DNA from: Salticus scenicus | Taxonomy: Eukaryota; Arthropoda; Arachnida; Araneae; Salticidae | Length of the DNA stretch: 64,000 bases | Assembly: GCA_963930645.1 (NCBI GenBank) | Contig: CAWVNO010002511.1 | Span: 404,348-468,347 of the forward strand | Reading direction: 5' to 3' | Shown here: positions 1-10,620 of the stretch, piece after piece | How the letters are laid out: every line of letters starts with the position of its first letter | Numbering within the stretch: position 1 is the stretch's first letter | Made by a program: the position numbers and the translations under genes | The notes under the pieces: model-generated | What the model saw: the letters and a program-made list of their open reading frames with translations, nothing else | What the model was told of the DNA's origin: nothing | Database searches by the model: none

Positions 1-853
1 TGTATTTTCATTATATATATAATATATATATATATATATAAATATATATATTTCGATAAGTATACAACAGTGTTATTACAAATACAATATGAAAAATCAT
101 AAAGTTGCCTAATATATAGCATTTCATAAATATAGCACATTAAGAAAAAAAAAAAAATTCTAATCGCATAAAATCTCGTTTCAAATAAGAAACGCGTGAA
201 AAATAATAATTATTTTAATCAATAAAATTTAATGATCATATTTGGTGTGAAGGTAAAAAATTCTCAATTTGTAACAATACGGGAAGATCTTACGTTCATT
301 TTAAAGTTACTTGTATATATACATTTCTCTTACTTATTGCAGAATAGTTACACACCAACACAATGTTTACAAAGTTGTCTTGCTCCAGCCTTGCATGAAG
401 AGGAGATGTTTTTTATTTCCCATTCTTTCTCTTTGTAAAATAATCCTGAAATGCTGTGTGGATTTCCTTTTGATGAAGAAGTCTGCATTCAATATCCGAT
501 GACTTCTATTTCTTTATCACAGCTAACATTCTTCTTACCACATGTAATTAATCACTTAGTTGCCCTGATTGATTCGGCTTTTTTTATACAATTATTTGCT
601 GCTTTGGCACCCAGAAAATCAAAAATAGTCGAAATCTTTAATTTCTCGTTCATATTTGCTAATAAGTAATAAAATTAATTAAGATTTTAGAAACACATGT
701 TTTGATGGCTCGCAACAATGCAATGTAAACAAGAAAGAAGCAGTACTATCGGTTCCCCACCCCCCGCAAAAAAAAAGAAGATCGCCATCTATCGGTCATT
801 ACAATCGCGTATATTTATAAAAAATATACATCACAGTTTCGAAGGTTTCTCCC
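1..853. other. AT-rich intergenic DNA
   Basis: Simple TA-rich sequence at the left edge, then unique-looking AT-rich DNA. Short open frames here show no recognisable domain or splice context. I see no gene. Confidence 0.6.
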
Positions 854-1308
854 ATTGGACCCAGAGCCTTGTAAAGGGGGGGGGGCTAAGGGTGTTGCAG
901 CCCCGGGCCCAGTGAACAAGGGGGCCCTAGATAGGGGCAAAAAAATACCAGTAAATAGAAAAAAAAATTTTTTTTTTTTTAATTCTGTTTTTACAGTCAG
1001 AAATTAAATCCTTGATACTGTTATATAAAAAACTGTTATATAAAAATATTTTAAAAAGACAAATTTTTGAAAATTTCTTTTAATACTTAAACTTTAAAAA
1101 AAAAAAAAAAAAAAAAAAAATTAAATATTTTTTTACAAATGCATTAAAATTTGAAATTTTCAAAAGTCATTCAAGAGATGAGGGGGGGGGGGTATAATAT
1201 AATCTGTTTCCTTCCGTCAAGTAAAATTACATATCGCTTATGGGAATCAAAAGGTGAAATATAATAGTGCAATGTATAATTTAAAAAAAATTAAGAATTC
1301 GAAGAAAA

Positions 1309-1900
1309 AAATTTACCGATGATACTCTCGAATCCGAAACAACTAGCCATGCAACTCTTCAAGGGTTTGAAAAACATAAAGTTGAAACTTAATTTGTTAT
1401 AGTCGATAGATTAAATTCAAAAATGATAAAACGAATTGATGCTTATAACTCAGTATGCAGCATTTTCAATTTCATTACTAAATTAGGTCTTGAACAAATA
1501 AATGAAGAATCAGTTAATAATTTTCTTGAAGTTTATGAAGGAGAAGTAGATTTTGAAGCCACAAAATCTGAAGTCATTCAGTTTTCCCAATATTTATTTA
1601 GTTAAGCTGTAGCTTAGAAAAAAAATCACCGATACATATTTATGATCATATATTTAAAAACGGGTTAAATGAGATTTTTCCAAATATGTTTCTTGCATTA
1701 CGTATTTATTTATATTTACCGATATCAAATTGCGAAGCCGAGAAAGCAAACTCCAAATTAGAGAGTTCTATCTCTCCGAAAAACAAAAATGCAGCAGAAT
1801 AAGCCGCAATGCTTGGCTTTGCTGTGCTTAGAGCACGATTTAACCTGGATTTTAAAGATGTAATTGAAATTTTCAGCGCGGCAAAGGCTAGGAAAAAGCC
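1309..1900 (+). pseudogene. hAT transposase remnant, C-terminal part
   Basis: Two blocks carry transposase-like protein sequence. Positions 1423-1605 give a 60-residue frame (MIKRIDAYNSVCSIFNF...), and weaker homologous-looking sequence precedes it from about 1309. After a stop and a gap, 1680-1900 encodes NMFLALRIYLYLPISNCEAE followed by KANSKLESSISPKN. This matches the pattern of the hAT C-terminal dimerisation region of ZMYM1/DUF4371-type transposases (hydrophobic block, P-[IV]-S-x-C-E-A-E, S-x-L). A TAA at about 1800 and other stops show it is dead. N-terminal BED finger and catalytic parts are not visible, so this is a deletion derivative. Assignment to ZMYM1-like hAT is by recognition of this pattern, without a search. 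Confidence 0.65.
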
Positions 1901-1991
1901 AATTTACTTTTTTTTATTCTGTAAAGTATATTCATTAAAGTTTTTGATGCAGCAACTTTTCCTTTGGTTGGTGAGTCAGATTCTTTTGTTG

Positions 1992-1994
<3 letters not shown>

Positions 1995-2074
<80 letters not shown>
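1995..2074. repeat. (TA)n microsatellite
   Basis: About 80 bp of uninterrupted TA dinucleotides inside the decayed hAT copy. The frame encoding alternating Y and I across it is a by-product. Confidence 0.95.
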
Positions 2075-2078
<4 letters not shown>

Positions 2079-2276
2079 TTATTTAATTAATATTTCGCAA
2101 GCAGTTTCAGAGTTCATTTAAATGGTAATGAGAATCTTATCCTAACATGACCATTGTAAAATTTTATCTAATGATGAACATCCATATTAAAGGAAAAGGA
2201 AAATATGTGTGTGTGGGGGTGCTCTATTATCACCGCCACGGGCCCTTAAATGGGTAAACTGGGCTCTGATTGGAAC

Positions 2277-2941
2277 TTCATCTCCTGTTAAATATTAATT
2301 TGTGGTTCTATGAAAATAGTTTCCTGTAGATAAATTCCATGTCATATAGAGAAAAGATCTTAGATCACTGATCTCTATAGGGTTACTGGATTGACGATTG
2401 CTCCGTTTCGCAAATAGACCAGGTGAAGTCCTGCCCACGCCCCAACTACACCCGAGAAAGTAATTCTAAGCTCTTTCTCATTGGAAATTTCTATAATGAT
2501 ACGACTTTATTTTCTTACATTTTGCGGTTTAATTTTTTTGTTTTTCATAGAGCAACAAATTTTCATAGATAGATGTAAATGTAGATTGATTATTCTTGAA
2601 ATTTTCAGGGCATTAATATAATTAGAAGGCAAAATATATTGTTAATATTGAATATATCATGACAAGAACACCGGGATGGAGTAGTTGCACCTCCTTAACT
2701 TAAAAAATAAATAAATAATAAAACGGAAAATTTATGTAAAAGATTTGAAATACATAATGGAAAGTACTATTTTATTAATTTTATATTTAGATAAAATTAG
2801 AAGCCATTAAACAGTGCAATATATTGTCTATCTTATTTCAGGAATTACTTGTAAGCAGTTTCGAAATCAACTATAGTTAATTGTATTGCATTATGTTATT
2901 ACAGGAGAATGCTTTACTTTCTATTGAAAGTTCGGGGTCGG

Positions 2942-2980
<39 letters not shown>

Positions 2981-3055
2981 CAAGTATTACGTTCATCGCT
3001 GTTTTCATTATATTTCATTAATTTTAATAGTGCTAGTTTTTTTTTTTTTTCCTTA
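2277..3055. other. intergenic, no gene seen
   Basis: AT-rich DNA with an A run at 2950-2978. No domain, splice pair or transposon end that I can support. Confidence 0.5.
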
Positions 3056-3196
3056 AGGGTAAGTTAGGGGTACATACAAACGGAACGCTTGCAAATGAAC
3101 CGCTTGCAACTTCGATGACGTAAATTTTGCAAGTGGTTTGCAAATAGTCATACATTTGGAACGCTTGCAGGCGGTGACGTCAACTTGCAAGAATTA
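3056..3196 (+). mobile_element. left TTGCAA-rich transposon end
   Basis: TTAAGGGTAAGTTAGGGGTA begins a stretch that continues CATACAAACGGAACGCTTGC and holds repeated CTTGCAA or TTTGCAA motifs. A related copy in reverse orientation ends at about 19572. Clustered short motifs just inside a terminus are typical of transposase-binding subterminal repeats. TTAA at the outer edge fits the piggyBac or Kolobok target site. The family is unproven. Confidence 0.45.
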
Positions 3197-4149
3197 TCGA
3201 TTGCGATGAATGATAAACCAATAGGAAACAAGAATACACGAATCGAACAATATTCGACAAATAATTCGAAAAATTCAGTGGGTTTTTGTTTTTGTTTATT
3301 TGTGACTTTTGAGGATCGCTATAATTTTTTAGACATTACTTACATATTATTGACATTTTTATATTATTTTATATATCAATGTATAACTTATAACCATTTT
3401 AAATGTGGATAATAGTGTATAAATAACCAGAATAATTTATTTAAATTTCAGAAATACTCTGATATACTACTAACAGACCATGATACAACTTTGTATTAAA
3501 CATTTTCATATTTTTCCTCTGATTATTCAAAAGGATTGGATATAATTTTTTTTTTTTTTTTTACTATTTTTTAATACTAGTGGGATAATCTTATGCACTG
3601 TCCTTTTTTGTCATAAGGCCATGTATTAGCTTATCCTTCTATGTAAATATTACTAAGGAAAATAGTCTTATTCTGTGATTAAATATTACTTAGTCCTGAA
3701 TTTTCTAAATTTCATTGTTAAGTAAACACATGGACTATGGTTGTTCAGGGAATTACTTACTGTAGTAGGAGTTCATCTTACAGTCCATCAGGTAAGTTTG
3801 ATTAAAATTATTATTTATTTGTTTATAACGTTCAATATGTATTTTTCAATACTTGTAATGAAAATTATTAGAATCATATTCATTATGAGTGCAACTTCAA
3901 TATTTGCACTGAAGGGCAATCCAATGCATAGTATTATGTAAAAAGCGCGAAAAGGATATCCCATCAGCTTATTGCCTTTATTTTATACATACATAAAATT
4001 TCAGGAGGGGCTGCAGTCCACCAGCCCTTTCCCCCCCCCGGATACGCCACCGTTGCAGTGGTTAATATTCAGATGTATGCTCACTTCACGAGCATTATAA
4101 TAAAAAATAAATAATTAAAAAATAAAAAGAACTTTTTATATAGCGTGTT
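3197..4149. other. intergenic, no gene seen
   Basis: AT-rich. Short frames at 3185-3412 and 3741-3941 have no domain and biased, low-complexity composition. A C-rich patch at 4015-4050 resembles the inner part of small hAT MITEs found at 57.5 kb but lacks a paired end. Confidence 0.5.
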
Positions 4150-4221
4150 TTTAAATTTTCTGTTAAATCATATAAATTCTACCAAAGGCAGCGGGAACAC
4201 AAAACAATTGGCTAAAAGTAT

Positions 4222-4503
4222 TTAACACGTTCATGCTGGCGCATTTTGTTTACATGTACATAGACTACTCAAAAGTATCCGAACACTAGCCAATAATTCC
4301 TATATTAAAAAAGTACACTTAAAACTGTTTTGTTCAATAAATACTTGTCAAATTATGTTCTTAGACTGACTAAGAACATGACTCGACAAGGATTTATTTA
4401 ACAAAGCAGTATTAAGTGTACTTTTTTTGGCCAGGCATTATTGCTAGTGTTCAGATACTTTTCTGCCGACTGTAGCTGTGACACGCCGGTGTGAATGTGT
4501 TAA
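4222..4503. mobile_element. TTAA-flanked MITE (piggyBac-type), outer of a nested pair
   Basis: Ends read TTAACACGTTCA at 4222 and, in reverse complement, TTAACACATTCA from 4503. Sister tandem units lack the insert and show the empty site AAGTATTTAAAAAATG, so insertion at TTAA is directly demonstrated. A second small element interrupts its middle. Non-coding. Confidence 0.75.
4259..4472. mobile_element. Tc1/mariner-type MITE nested in the TTAA MITE
   Basis: The arms share AAAAGTATC(C/T)GAACACTAGC and the interior is almost palindromic around 4365-4375, with TTCTTAG facing CTAAGAA. Flanking TA at 4257-4258 and 4473-4474 gives the TA duplication expected for Tc1/mariner. About 214 bp, no coding capacity. 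Confidence 0.75.
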
Positions 4504-4860
4504 AAAATGTCATCGTTTTATGAGTTATTCTAAAAGATTCAAATATCTAGCTAATCAAGAAATTATATGATTGTTGAATCATATAAATGCTACTGAAGGC
4601 AGCAGGGACCCAAATCAATTGGCTCAAAGTATTAAAAAAATGCATTGTCTTTGTGTTCTGAGCTATTCTAACAGTATCAAATGTCTAGCTAGTCGGGAAG
4701 TTAGTTAAATAAATTTTCTGTTGAATCATATAAACACTAATGAAGGTAGCGGGGAGACAAAACAATTGGCTAAAGGTATTTAAAAAATGCATTGTCATCG
4801 TGTTCTGAGCTATTCTAAAAGTTTCAAATGTCTAGCTAATCGGGAAGTTAGTTAAAAATT

Positions 4861-5561
4861 GTTTGCAAGATTTGTACTGGACAAACAAAAAAACAAGCAA
4901 ACAAGAATAAGAGTTAATAAAAACATGGTAAAAACGAAAAGAAAAAATCACTGAATATCACTAGTTCGTTGTGTATGAATATCTGTACTGCATCAATTAC
5001 TGTCATACGCAATTTACTTTTCTAAATAATTTCAATAATTCAAAAAATAATTTTTAAATCTGAAAAATGCATTAAAAAAAAAAAAAAAAAAAAGCATCAT
5101 TCAGCTGGGCCGTGAAGCAAAAAAAAAAAAAAAAACAATAAGAAAGTTCTGAGACATGTAAACGACGTTCCAATACAAAAAGTTTACTAGTAAAAAATGT
5201 CAATACACTTTTATGACACATAACTGTGTCATGAATTACCAATGGGTGCCTTATAGTAAAGCTTAGTCAAATGCAGGTCTAATTTTGTGATTAAATTTCA
5301 ATTGAATATTTCAATAAAACCTTATAAATTTAGAATTTTTGACTAATTTAATAAACAAAGTTTCAAAGTTTCATACTTTTTTATTTTTTACATCACTTCT
5401 ATGATGCTTTTTTTTTAAATCTTTTTTCTTCTTGCACAAAGTAAGTAATTTTGTGAAAGTTTGTTTTCTTTTTATTGTTTTATTTGTTAAATCCCCCCCT
5501 CCCTTTTTTTTCTCCTCATTTTTTGTGTCCTTCATTTCAAATTTTTTTTATTGTTTAACCC

Positions 5562-5601
<40 letters not shown>

Positions 5602-6160
5602 GTGTGAAGTGCCCCAACAGGCATGCAAAGCATAACATATGTCTCACGATTTATCCACATGAGAGGCATTTGCGTCATTTTTTTAATGTAAACTTTGTTA
5701 TTTGTAAGTTGATTTTTCTCAAATGCTGCATTTTTGTGTCATTTTTCCAACCCCGGTACAAGATACTGTTATTTAAAAAACTTATATGTTTATTAAGAAG
5801 ACTAACAGTTAATAATTTTCTTCGCTTTGAATTCAGCATATCACTACTATTTAGGTATAGTAATATTTTCTAAGAATTTTCTACATTGAAGTAAACCACT
5901 GTTTCTAAATAGTAATTTTTTATAATTTTCATAATTTAAAATAAATAAATATAAATACTAAATATAAATGATACTATTCAAAAAGAAAAAAAAAAATCAA
6001 AGCAGTCTTTGGATACTGCCGATAGAAGTGAAAACTAAGTAACTTGTGAATTGTATCATCGAGCTATTAGATTATTATTTTCGAATTATTTTTGGTTTGT
6101 AAGGAAGTGTTTATGATCTGTATTATATAATTCGGCACAATATTTGTAGCTACCCATATT
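4861..6160. other. intergenic, homopolymer-rich
   Basis: Contains A runs at 5071-5090 and 5120-5136 and T-rich tracts at 5505-5596. The open frames rich in F and K are products of these tracts. No gene seen. Confidence 0.55.
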
Positions 6161-6169
6161 AAGTGAACT

Positions 6170-6590
6170 AAGCCTTATATTACGTAAAAATATTGATTAC
6201 TTATGAAATTATTTTAATTAGTAGCTGAGATACAAAAGAAAACCGATTCAGGACACCTCAAAACGTGTAAATCAGATGAAATCTCGAATTCCACTTTCGA
6301 TAATATAAAATAACTTTAAAATATCTTTCGAATGATGTATTAAAAATAATTTAATCATAATTAGAATTTGAAATATCGAATTTTTAAAATATTACAGCGC
6401 CATCTGGCGGTAGAAATTTCTGTAAGCTACTGTTCGATTCCAACTCAACAAAGCTTTCAAATGATGTATTACTTATGAAATTATTTTAATTAGTAGCTGA
6501 GATACAAAAGAAAATCGATTCAGGATACCTCAAAACATGTAAATCAGCTGAAATCTCGAATTCCACTTTCGATAATATAAATTGGTAAAA
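6170..6590 (+). repeat. dispersed repeat with CGCCATCTGGCGG core
   Basis: Blocks such as TTACTTATGAAATTATTTTA, TAATCATAATTAGAAT and the core GCGCCATCTGGCGGTAG (about 6398-6414) recur at 12770-12960 and 13340-13620. Within this copy the ATTAGTAGCTGAGATACAAA block occurs twice (about 6220 and 6495). Likely a decayed mobile repeat. Non-coding. Confidence 0.6.
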
Positions 6591-6599
6591 ATATGTTTC

Positions 6600-6787
6600 T
6601 TCTCATGAAAAGCCTTCGCTGACGATGACGCGAATTTCATGATTTTTGTTCACCCAAAAGTGCTGAACGCGCCTAAAGAAGTTTTCACTTCAAATGGAAA
6701 ACCTTCGCTGATGACGACGCAAGTTTCATGATTTTTGTTTACCCAAAAGTGCTCAACGCGCCTAAAGAAGTTTTCACTTCAAAAATG
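6600..6787 (+). repeat. tandem duplication, about 93-bp unit
   Basis: Two copies of a block running from AAAGCCTTCGCTGA through TTTCATGATTTTTGTT and ACCCAAAAGTGCT to GAAGTTTTCACTTCAAA, starting about 6608 and 6700. They differ at a few bases. Confidence 0.85.
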
Positions 6788-6849
6788 TAGTTTAAAACAA
6801 CCACACGACTTCCTTTACCCACTATTACATGTACTTTTGGGAAATAATA

Positions 6850-7414
6850 CAGGGTTAGTCAAAATGAATAGGACAATAAGAAAACTATTTTTAGACGAAT
6901 GTATGTTTATTGTAACCAAACTACAGCTACGTATGGACAGATAAACTATCAAAGTTTTATTTGGCAACACACATGTACGTTAATGCCGCTAGTAGACGCT
7001 GTTTTCAAAATGGCGCAATCAGGCAAGGAGAAGGCGCTTTGTGTGATATTTGCTAAAACAATGTCAGTACAGTAATTACGGTCCAGCGACAATTTCGAGC
7101 CAAGTATGACAAGGAACCACCTCATCAACATTCCATTGTGAGGTGGGTAAAGCAATTTGAGGAGACGGGGCGCTTATGCAAGGGTAAAAGCACAGGACAA
7201 CCACGTGTCTCCGAAGAAACTGTGGAATCCATTCGTGCATCCTTTCAACGAAGACCCCAGAAGTTGACAAATCGTGCAGCCATGGAATTGGAAGTTCCAT
7301 GAGAAAAAACTTTGATAGTTTATCTGTCCATACGTAGCTGTAGTTTGGTTACAATAAACATACATTCGTCTAAAAATAGTTTTCTTATTGTCCTATTCTT
7401 TTTGACTAACCTTG
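6850..7414 (+). mobile_element. Tc1/mariner deletion derivative with 108-bp TIRs
   Basis: Inverted repeats run 6850-6957 and 7307-7414 and are nearly identical; outer ends are CAGGGTTAGTC and, reverse complemented, CAAGGTTAGTC. TA flanks both sides (6848-6849, 7415-7416). The interior keeps only the start of a transposase gene, which ends where the right arm begins. This is a non-autonomous, internally deleted copy. High arm identity implies fairly recent mobility or shared conversion. Confidence 0.85.
7011..7305 (+). pseudogene. Tc1/mariner transposase N-terminal helix-turn-helix remnant
   Basis: ATG at 7011 opens MAQSGKEKALC. After a stop and frame change near 7070 the sequence continues in another frame with VQRQFRAKYDKEPPHQHSIV, then RWVKQFEETGRLCKGKSTGQ and PRVSEETVESIRASFQ. 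This matches the DNA-binding helix-turn-helix region seen in many arthropod Tc1/mariner-like transposases (basic helix, PP-x-x-SI-x-x-WV-x-QF, GRPRVSEE). The DDE/D catalytic domain is absent because the right inverted repeat follows at 7307. It cannot make a transposase. The region opposite also reads open on the minus strand, which is a shadow. Confidence 0.75.
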
Positions 7415-7416
7415 TA

Positions 7417-7805
7417 TAATCAAAAGACATAAAACTTACCTAATAAAATAGACATCTGAAAATTTTGCAGTATGAGAAAGCTGATACTCATATAAATGCA
7501 TATAAAACAGAATTTACATAGCGAGTTAAAAAAAATAAGAGAAAAAAAATCAGTTTAAACTTTTTTATTTTTGAAACACTAATTTTAAGATCTAAAACTG
7601 ACCTACCTAATCAGTATAACTGTTAACAGAAATGCATTCTTCATTGATCAGATCAACATTCACCTGCCAGAATCTGGTTCAAGACTGAAGTAAATTTATT
7701 CATATTTTAAAATACTCACTCAATTTCTCAATAATAAAAACTATAAAAATTTGAAAAGTATATTATACTTACAAAAAACATAATCCTTTATATGCATTAG
7801 TGTAT
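7417..7805. other. intergenic, no gene seen
   Basis: AT-rich. A short CACCTGCCAGAATCTGGTTC patch near 7660 is less AT-rich but has no clear exon structure. Confidence 0.45.
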
Positions 7806-7808
7806 TTT

Positions 7809-8054
7809 TCAAATAGACGACTGCTTCACTTCAGAAGAAGCACTTTTCAAGATTTTGTGCTTCATTGAACAATCTGAAAGAGAATTTAGTACGTTATGCC
7901 AATATACTAAAACTGACATAACAGCCAAATTCTCATTCGGATAGTTGTTCGATAAACTGGAATATTCTTCATCAGGTCCACACTGAGGTTCTTCATTTAG
8001 AGAGATTTTTAATTCAAGATTGAGGTGAATGCACTGATATTTAAAAATACTCAT
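7809..8054 (-). pseudogene. unidentified exon-like block R, copy 1
   Basis: An 81-residue open frame on the minus strand includes EEPQCGPDEEYSSLSNNYPN and ENLAVMSVLVYWHNVLNSLS. I do not recognise it. A diverged copy of the same nucleotides lies at 18140-18310 in the same orientation, where it is full of stops. The shared core spans about 70 bp around GTTATGCCAA..ACTAAAACTGACATAAC. The proximity of THAP and transposon-like fragments suggests an exon of a THAP-associated gene or transposase. Better preserved than copy 2 but with no adjoining exon that I can define. Confidence 0.35.
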
Positions 8055-8245
8055 TCGATTGACGAGTTACCATACTCTTGATCATAACAAAAAAAAAAAA
8101 AAAAAAAAAAAATACTTTCAAAATAAAATTATAAGTCTTTATACTTCTTAATATTTTTTTCTATCTTATAAAATCAGAATTTTTATAATAGTCTCTATCG
8201 AATGGTATTCAAAATATAAATCATATAATATTAATAAAATAAAAT

Positions 8246-8310
8246 AATGGACTTTATTCACGTGACGTCACTGGTGGTATATAAAATTGTAAACACGAAA
8301 CACGTGGACG
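8246..8310 (+). promoter_or_regulatory. terminus and promoter-like block: E-box, CRE, TATA, E-box
   Basis: Starts with AATGGACTTTATTCACG (8246-8262). CACGTG (8259-8264) overlaps the cyclic-AMP-response palindrome TGACGTCA (8263-8270), followed by CTGGTGGTAT (8271-8280), a TATA-like TATATAAAA (8278-8286) and CACGTG (8301-8306). Related ends occur in reverse at 17908-17924 and 62150-62226. It could be the terminus of a transposon, the core promoter of its gene, or both. Confidence 0.5.
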
Positions 8311-8432
8311 TGTTTTGTTTTCATCCTCCATTTTTTCTTGTTCACGCTGTCGTGTCGTTTCGCTAGTGTTTGTAGATTATTTTTGTTTGAGTACGAGCAT
8401 ACCAGTATTTTAATAGAAATTAAAATCAAAAT

Positions 8433-8710
8433 ATGAAATTCTATATTCTAGATACTCCGATGCCGCTTCGGGATTTTTCTCAACAGAATATTTCAGAATG
8501 TATGCATGAATAATAAATGTCATTATCAAGATGCAAATTTAAAGGCAAGCGTTACAGGTTTAAAAATGTATCGCAATAAATTTATAATTGGTGTGAAATT
8601 TCCAGAAAATAGTTTAAATGAAACTGTTGCAATTTGTAGCGCTGTACGTGCTGGATTTTAAATAATTGTGTATAATGTAGATACTAAGACCGACATATTG
8701 AGCAATGAGG
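8433..8710 (+). pseudogene. unidentified decayed first exon with GT donor
   Basis: ATG at 8433 opens MKFYILDTPMPLRDFSQQN and stops after 26 codons. An overlapping frame from about 8505 continues with NNKCHYQDANLKASVTGLKM and KFIIGVKFPENSLNETVAIC, has one TAA near 8660, and reaches SNE before the consensus donor GTGAGT at 8711. The protein-like texture, the upstream promoter-like block and the donor indicate a former coding exon with a frameshift and a nonsense change. I do not recognise the family. A following block at 9900-10160 also ends in a good donor (GTAAGT). Confidence 0.45.
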
Positions 8711-9889
8711 TGAGTTTGTAAAAATCTTTTTTAAACTCTTTAAATCTCTTTCTTATTCTCATTTATAATTTACCCTAAATGTGTGCTATTTAAACTGACG
8801 GATTCTCGTTTTAAATCTGTTTTTAAAAGTGCAAATTATTGTTTGTTTGATACTAATGTTTTCTTGTGTTTCGTTTCAAATTGTAATAGTTACTGTAAAA
8901 AGTGCGTTTAATTTATGCAACTTTTTTTTTTCTTTTTTAAATCTGAGTAACTGTAATTAAACACCCAGTCAGTTATGATCTAGCTTCTAAACAACGATAA
9001 ATTCGATGCAATAATCGCAGAAAATTGTAATTTGTTTTTGATTTTCCAAATACAAATATTTATTTATATTTGCATAAAATCTACTTTGTACATTATCATG
9101 AAAATGCCTAACAACTATGCTAATATCAGTCTCATTTCTTTCAAGTTAAAAGCTTTTTACACAAGGGTAGATATAACTATAATACTATAACTGCAATATA
9201 ACTACATTAATATATTGTACTCAGTATACCTATTTTAAGATGGAAACTGTATTATATAAGATGTTTGATGCATACAATATTATTCATTTGTATACTGTAA
9301 TCTGATTACGCAATGTATGGTGTGAAGCTTAGTATGAAGATTTGCAGTGATGTTTTGAAATCAGTTTAGTGATACACTCCATTATTTTTTAAATTCTTAT
9401 TGTCATTCATATATGCCATTTCATTTTTAAAGTAAAAAAAAAAAAAAAGATGGTCATTATAGATTTCACATGTTTTATTCTACATATAATATTTGGTGTT
9501 ATTTTTAAAAACTCATCCTACTGTTATCTTTTTGTTTTACGGTATTTGAATGAGAGAAAATCTTTTATATGGATAATTTATACATGTGTTTATGCAATAT
9601 AAATGTAAAATCAAAAAGTAATAATCAATCAGTAAAAATGTATAATGATTAAGTTTTTAAACCTTAATATGAATAAAGCTGTTGACTACTGCCATTTTCA
9701 TCCATTGTAAGCAAATAAATTTAAAACAGAGTATTTATACATTTAATTTATATTTAATTATTCTGTATTTTTCTCTTTACTAATATTTCTAATATATATT
9801 TCTTTTTCAATTGATATGTTATACATGTGTTTATTACAGTAATCATAAAATACATACAAAGGATATTCATGTTTTAATGGTGTCATGTT

Positions 9890-10172
9890 GTTTTCAAATG
9901 AGAGATAAAAAGTGTCATTAGATGATGTAGAGGCATCTCCAAGTTAACGAGGAAATTTCTATCCGCTTGTAAAGTAGATGAAGGAGTAAATGAACAGATA
10001 TTTCAAGAAAATCTCTTTTTTTAGCATAATGTCACTTTATAATACATTGTGCTATAAAGAAGTTTTCTTAAACATTTAATGACAGAGGATTTTACTTTCA
10101 TGGATACTTATAAGAATGAAGATTATCTACCGATTGATGCAGTTTCTGTTAATGCAAGCTTTAGTAAGTTCT
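9890..10172 (+). pseudogene. exon-like block, plus-strand copy of the 16340 exon
   Basis: The segment 9965-10090, containing TTTAGCATAATGTCACTTTA and TTGTGCTATAA.GAAGTT.TCTTAAACAT, matches the reverse complement of 16330-16440 with scattered changes. After it a frame reads MTEDFTFMDTYKNEDYLPID up to a GTAAGT donor near 10168. Stops interrupt the shared part, so both copies are decayed. Function unknown. Confidence 0.4.
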
Positions 10173-10439
10173 GTTGATTATTATTATTTTAAGTTAAAAG
10201 TAATATTGTAGTATGGCATTATATTGTTTCTTTTTGTACACTAATTCTTTGTACACACAGCTAATTTGTACACACATTAGCTCTTTATAATTTTATTAGT
10301 TTTATTTGTAACATTTAGAATGAATTTGAATTTGTAAGAAAAAGGAGAGGAAAGAAAGTAGCTACTAGTGAAACATGTTGGCTAATAAAGAGTTAAAAGT
10401 AAAGAAAAATGTTAAGTGAATTTCTTTACAGCATAGGTT

Positions 10440-10600
10440 TATTTCAAAACAAACTATGCTAAAAAGAAGTTTTCTTAATACAATCTCTAGAAGAGCTGAA
10501 TTGGATGAAAAAAGCATAAAAATATCTGAATTGAAGAAAAATTTTCTAACTTGGTGCTCATAAAATATCGAAAGTTTTCTGATACAGCCAGTTTACATAA
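10440..10600 (+). pseudogene. exon-like charged block, unidentified
   Basis: A frame includes SRRAELDEKSIKISELKKNF, a heptad-like charged stretch of the kind often found after a THAP domain. Stops follow. It lies downstream of the 8.4 and 10.0 kb blocks on the same strand and may be a further exon of that decayed gene. Weak evidence. Confidence 0.25.
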
Positions 10601-10620
10601 TGTAAGTAGTAACATTCACA

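Larger units (their letters stand above)
862..2268 (+). mobile_element. decayed hAT transposon (ZMYM1-like)
   Basis: The left end reads CAGAGCC at 862-868 and the right end GGCTCTG at 2262-2268, a short terminal inverted repeat. The flanks are ATTGGACC (854-861) and ATTGGAAC (2269-2276), an 8-bp target duplication with one mismatch, which is the hAT signature. Inside are broken transposase pieces. This is an old, non-functional copy of about 1.4 kb that has gained a long TA microsatellite. The family call combines the 8-bp duplication with the C-terminal dimerisation-like motif of the pieces. Confidence 0.75.
4150..4860 (+). repeat. three-unit tandem repeat, about 145-160 bp per unit
   Basis: Units start at about 4158, 4575 and 4718 with TGTT(A/G)AATCATATAAA, then an AAGGCAGC-like box, CAATTGGCT, AAAGTATT, a TGCATTGTC box and TCTAGCTA. 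Units 2 and 3 are about 145 bp. Unit 1 is longer because a MITE pair sits in it at 4222-4503. No coding potential. Confidence 0.8.

Noticed and set aside
1809..2090. 93-residue open frame ending in a long Y/I alternation
   Set aside because: Its second half is a (TA)n microsatellite and the first half is out of context transposase remnant; not a gene.
3965..4060. End of another CAGTGGCGGAT-type hAT MITE
   Set aside because: GGATACGCCACCG and C-rich sequence resemble one end, but no partner end or matching 8-bp duplication was found.
4150..4860. CRISPR-like array
   Set aside because: Only three long, diverged tandem units, with insertions in place of unique spacers, in a eukaryotic genome.
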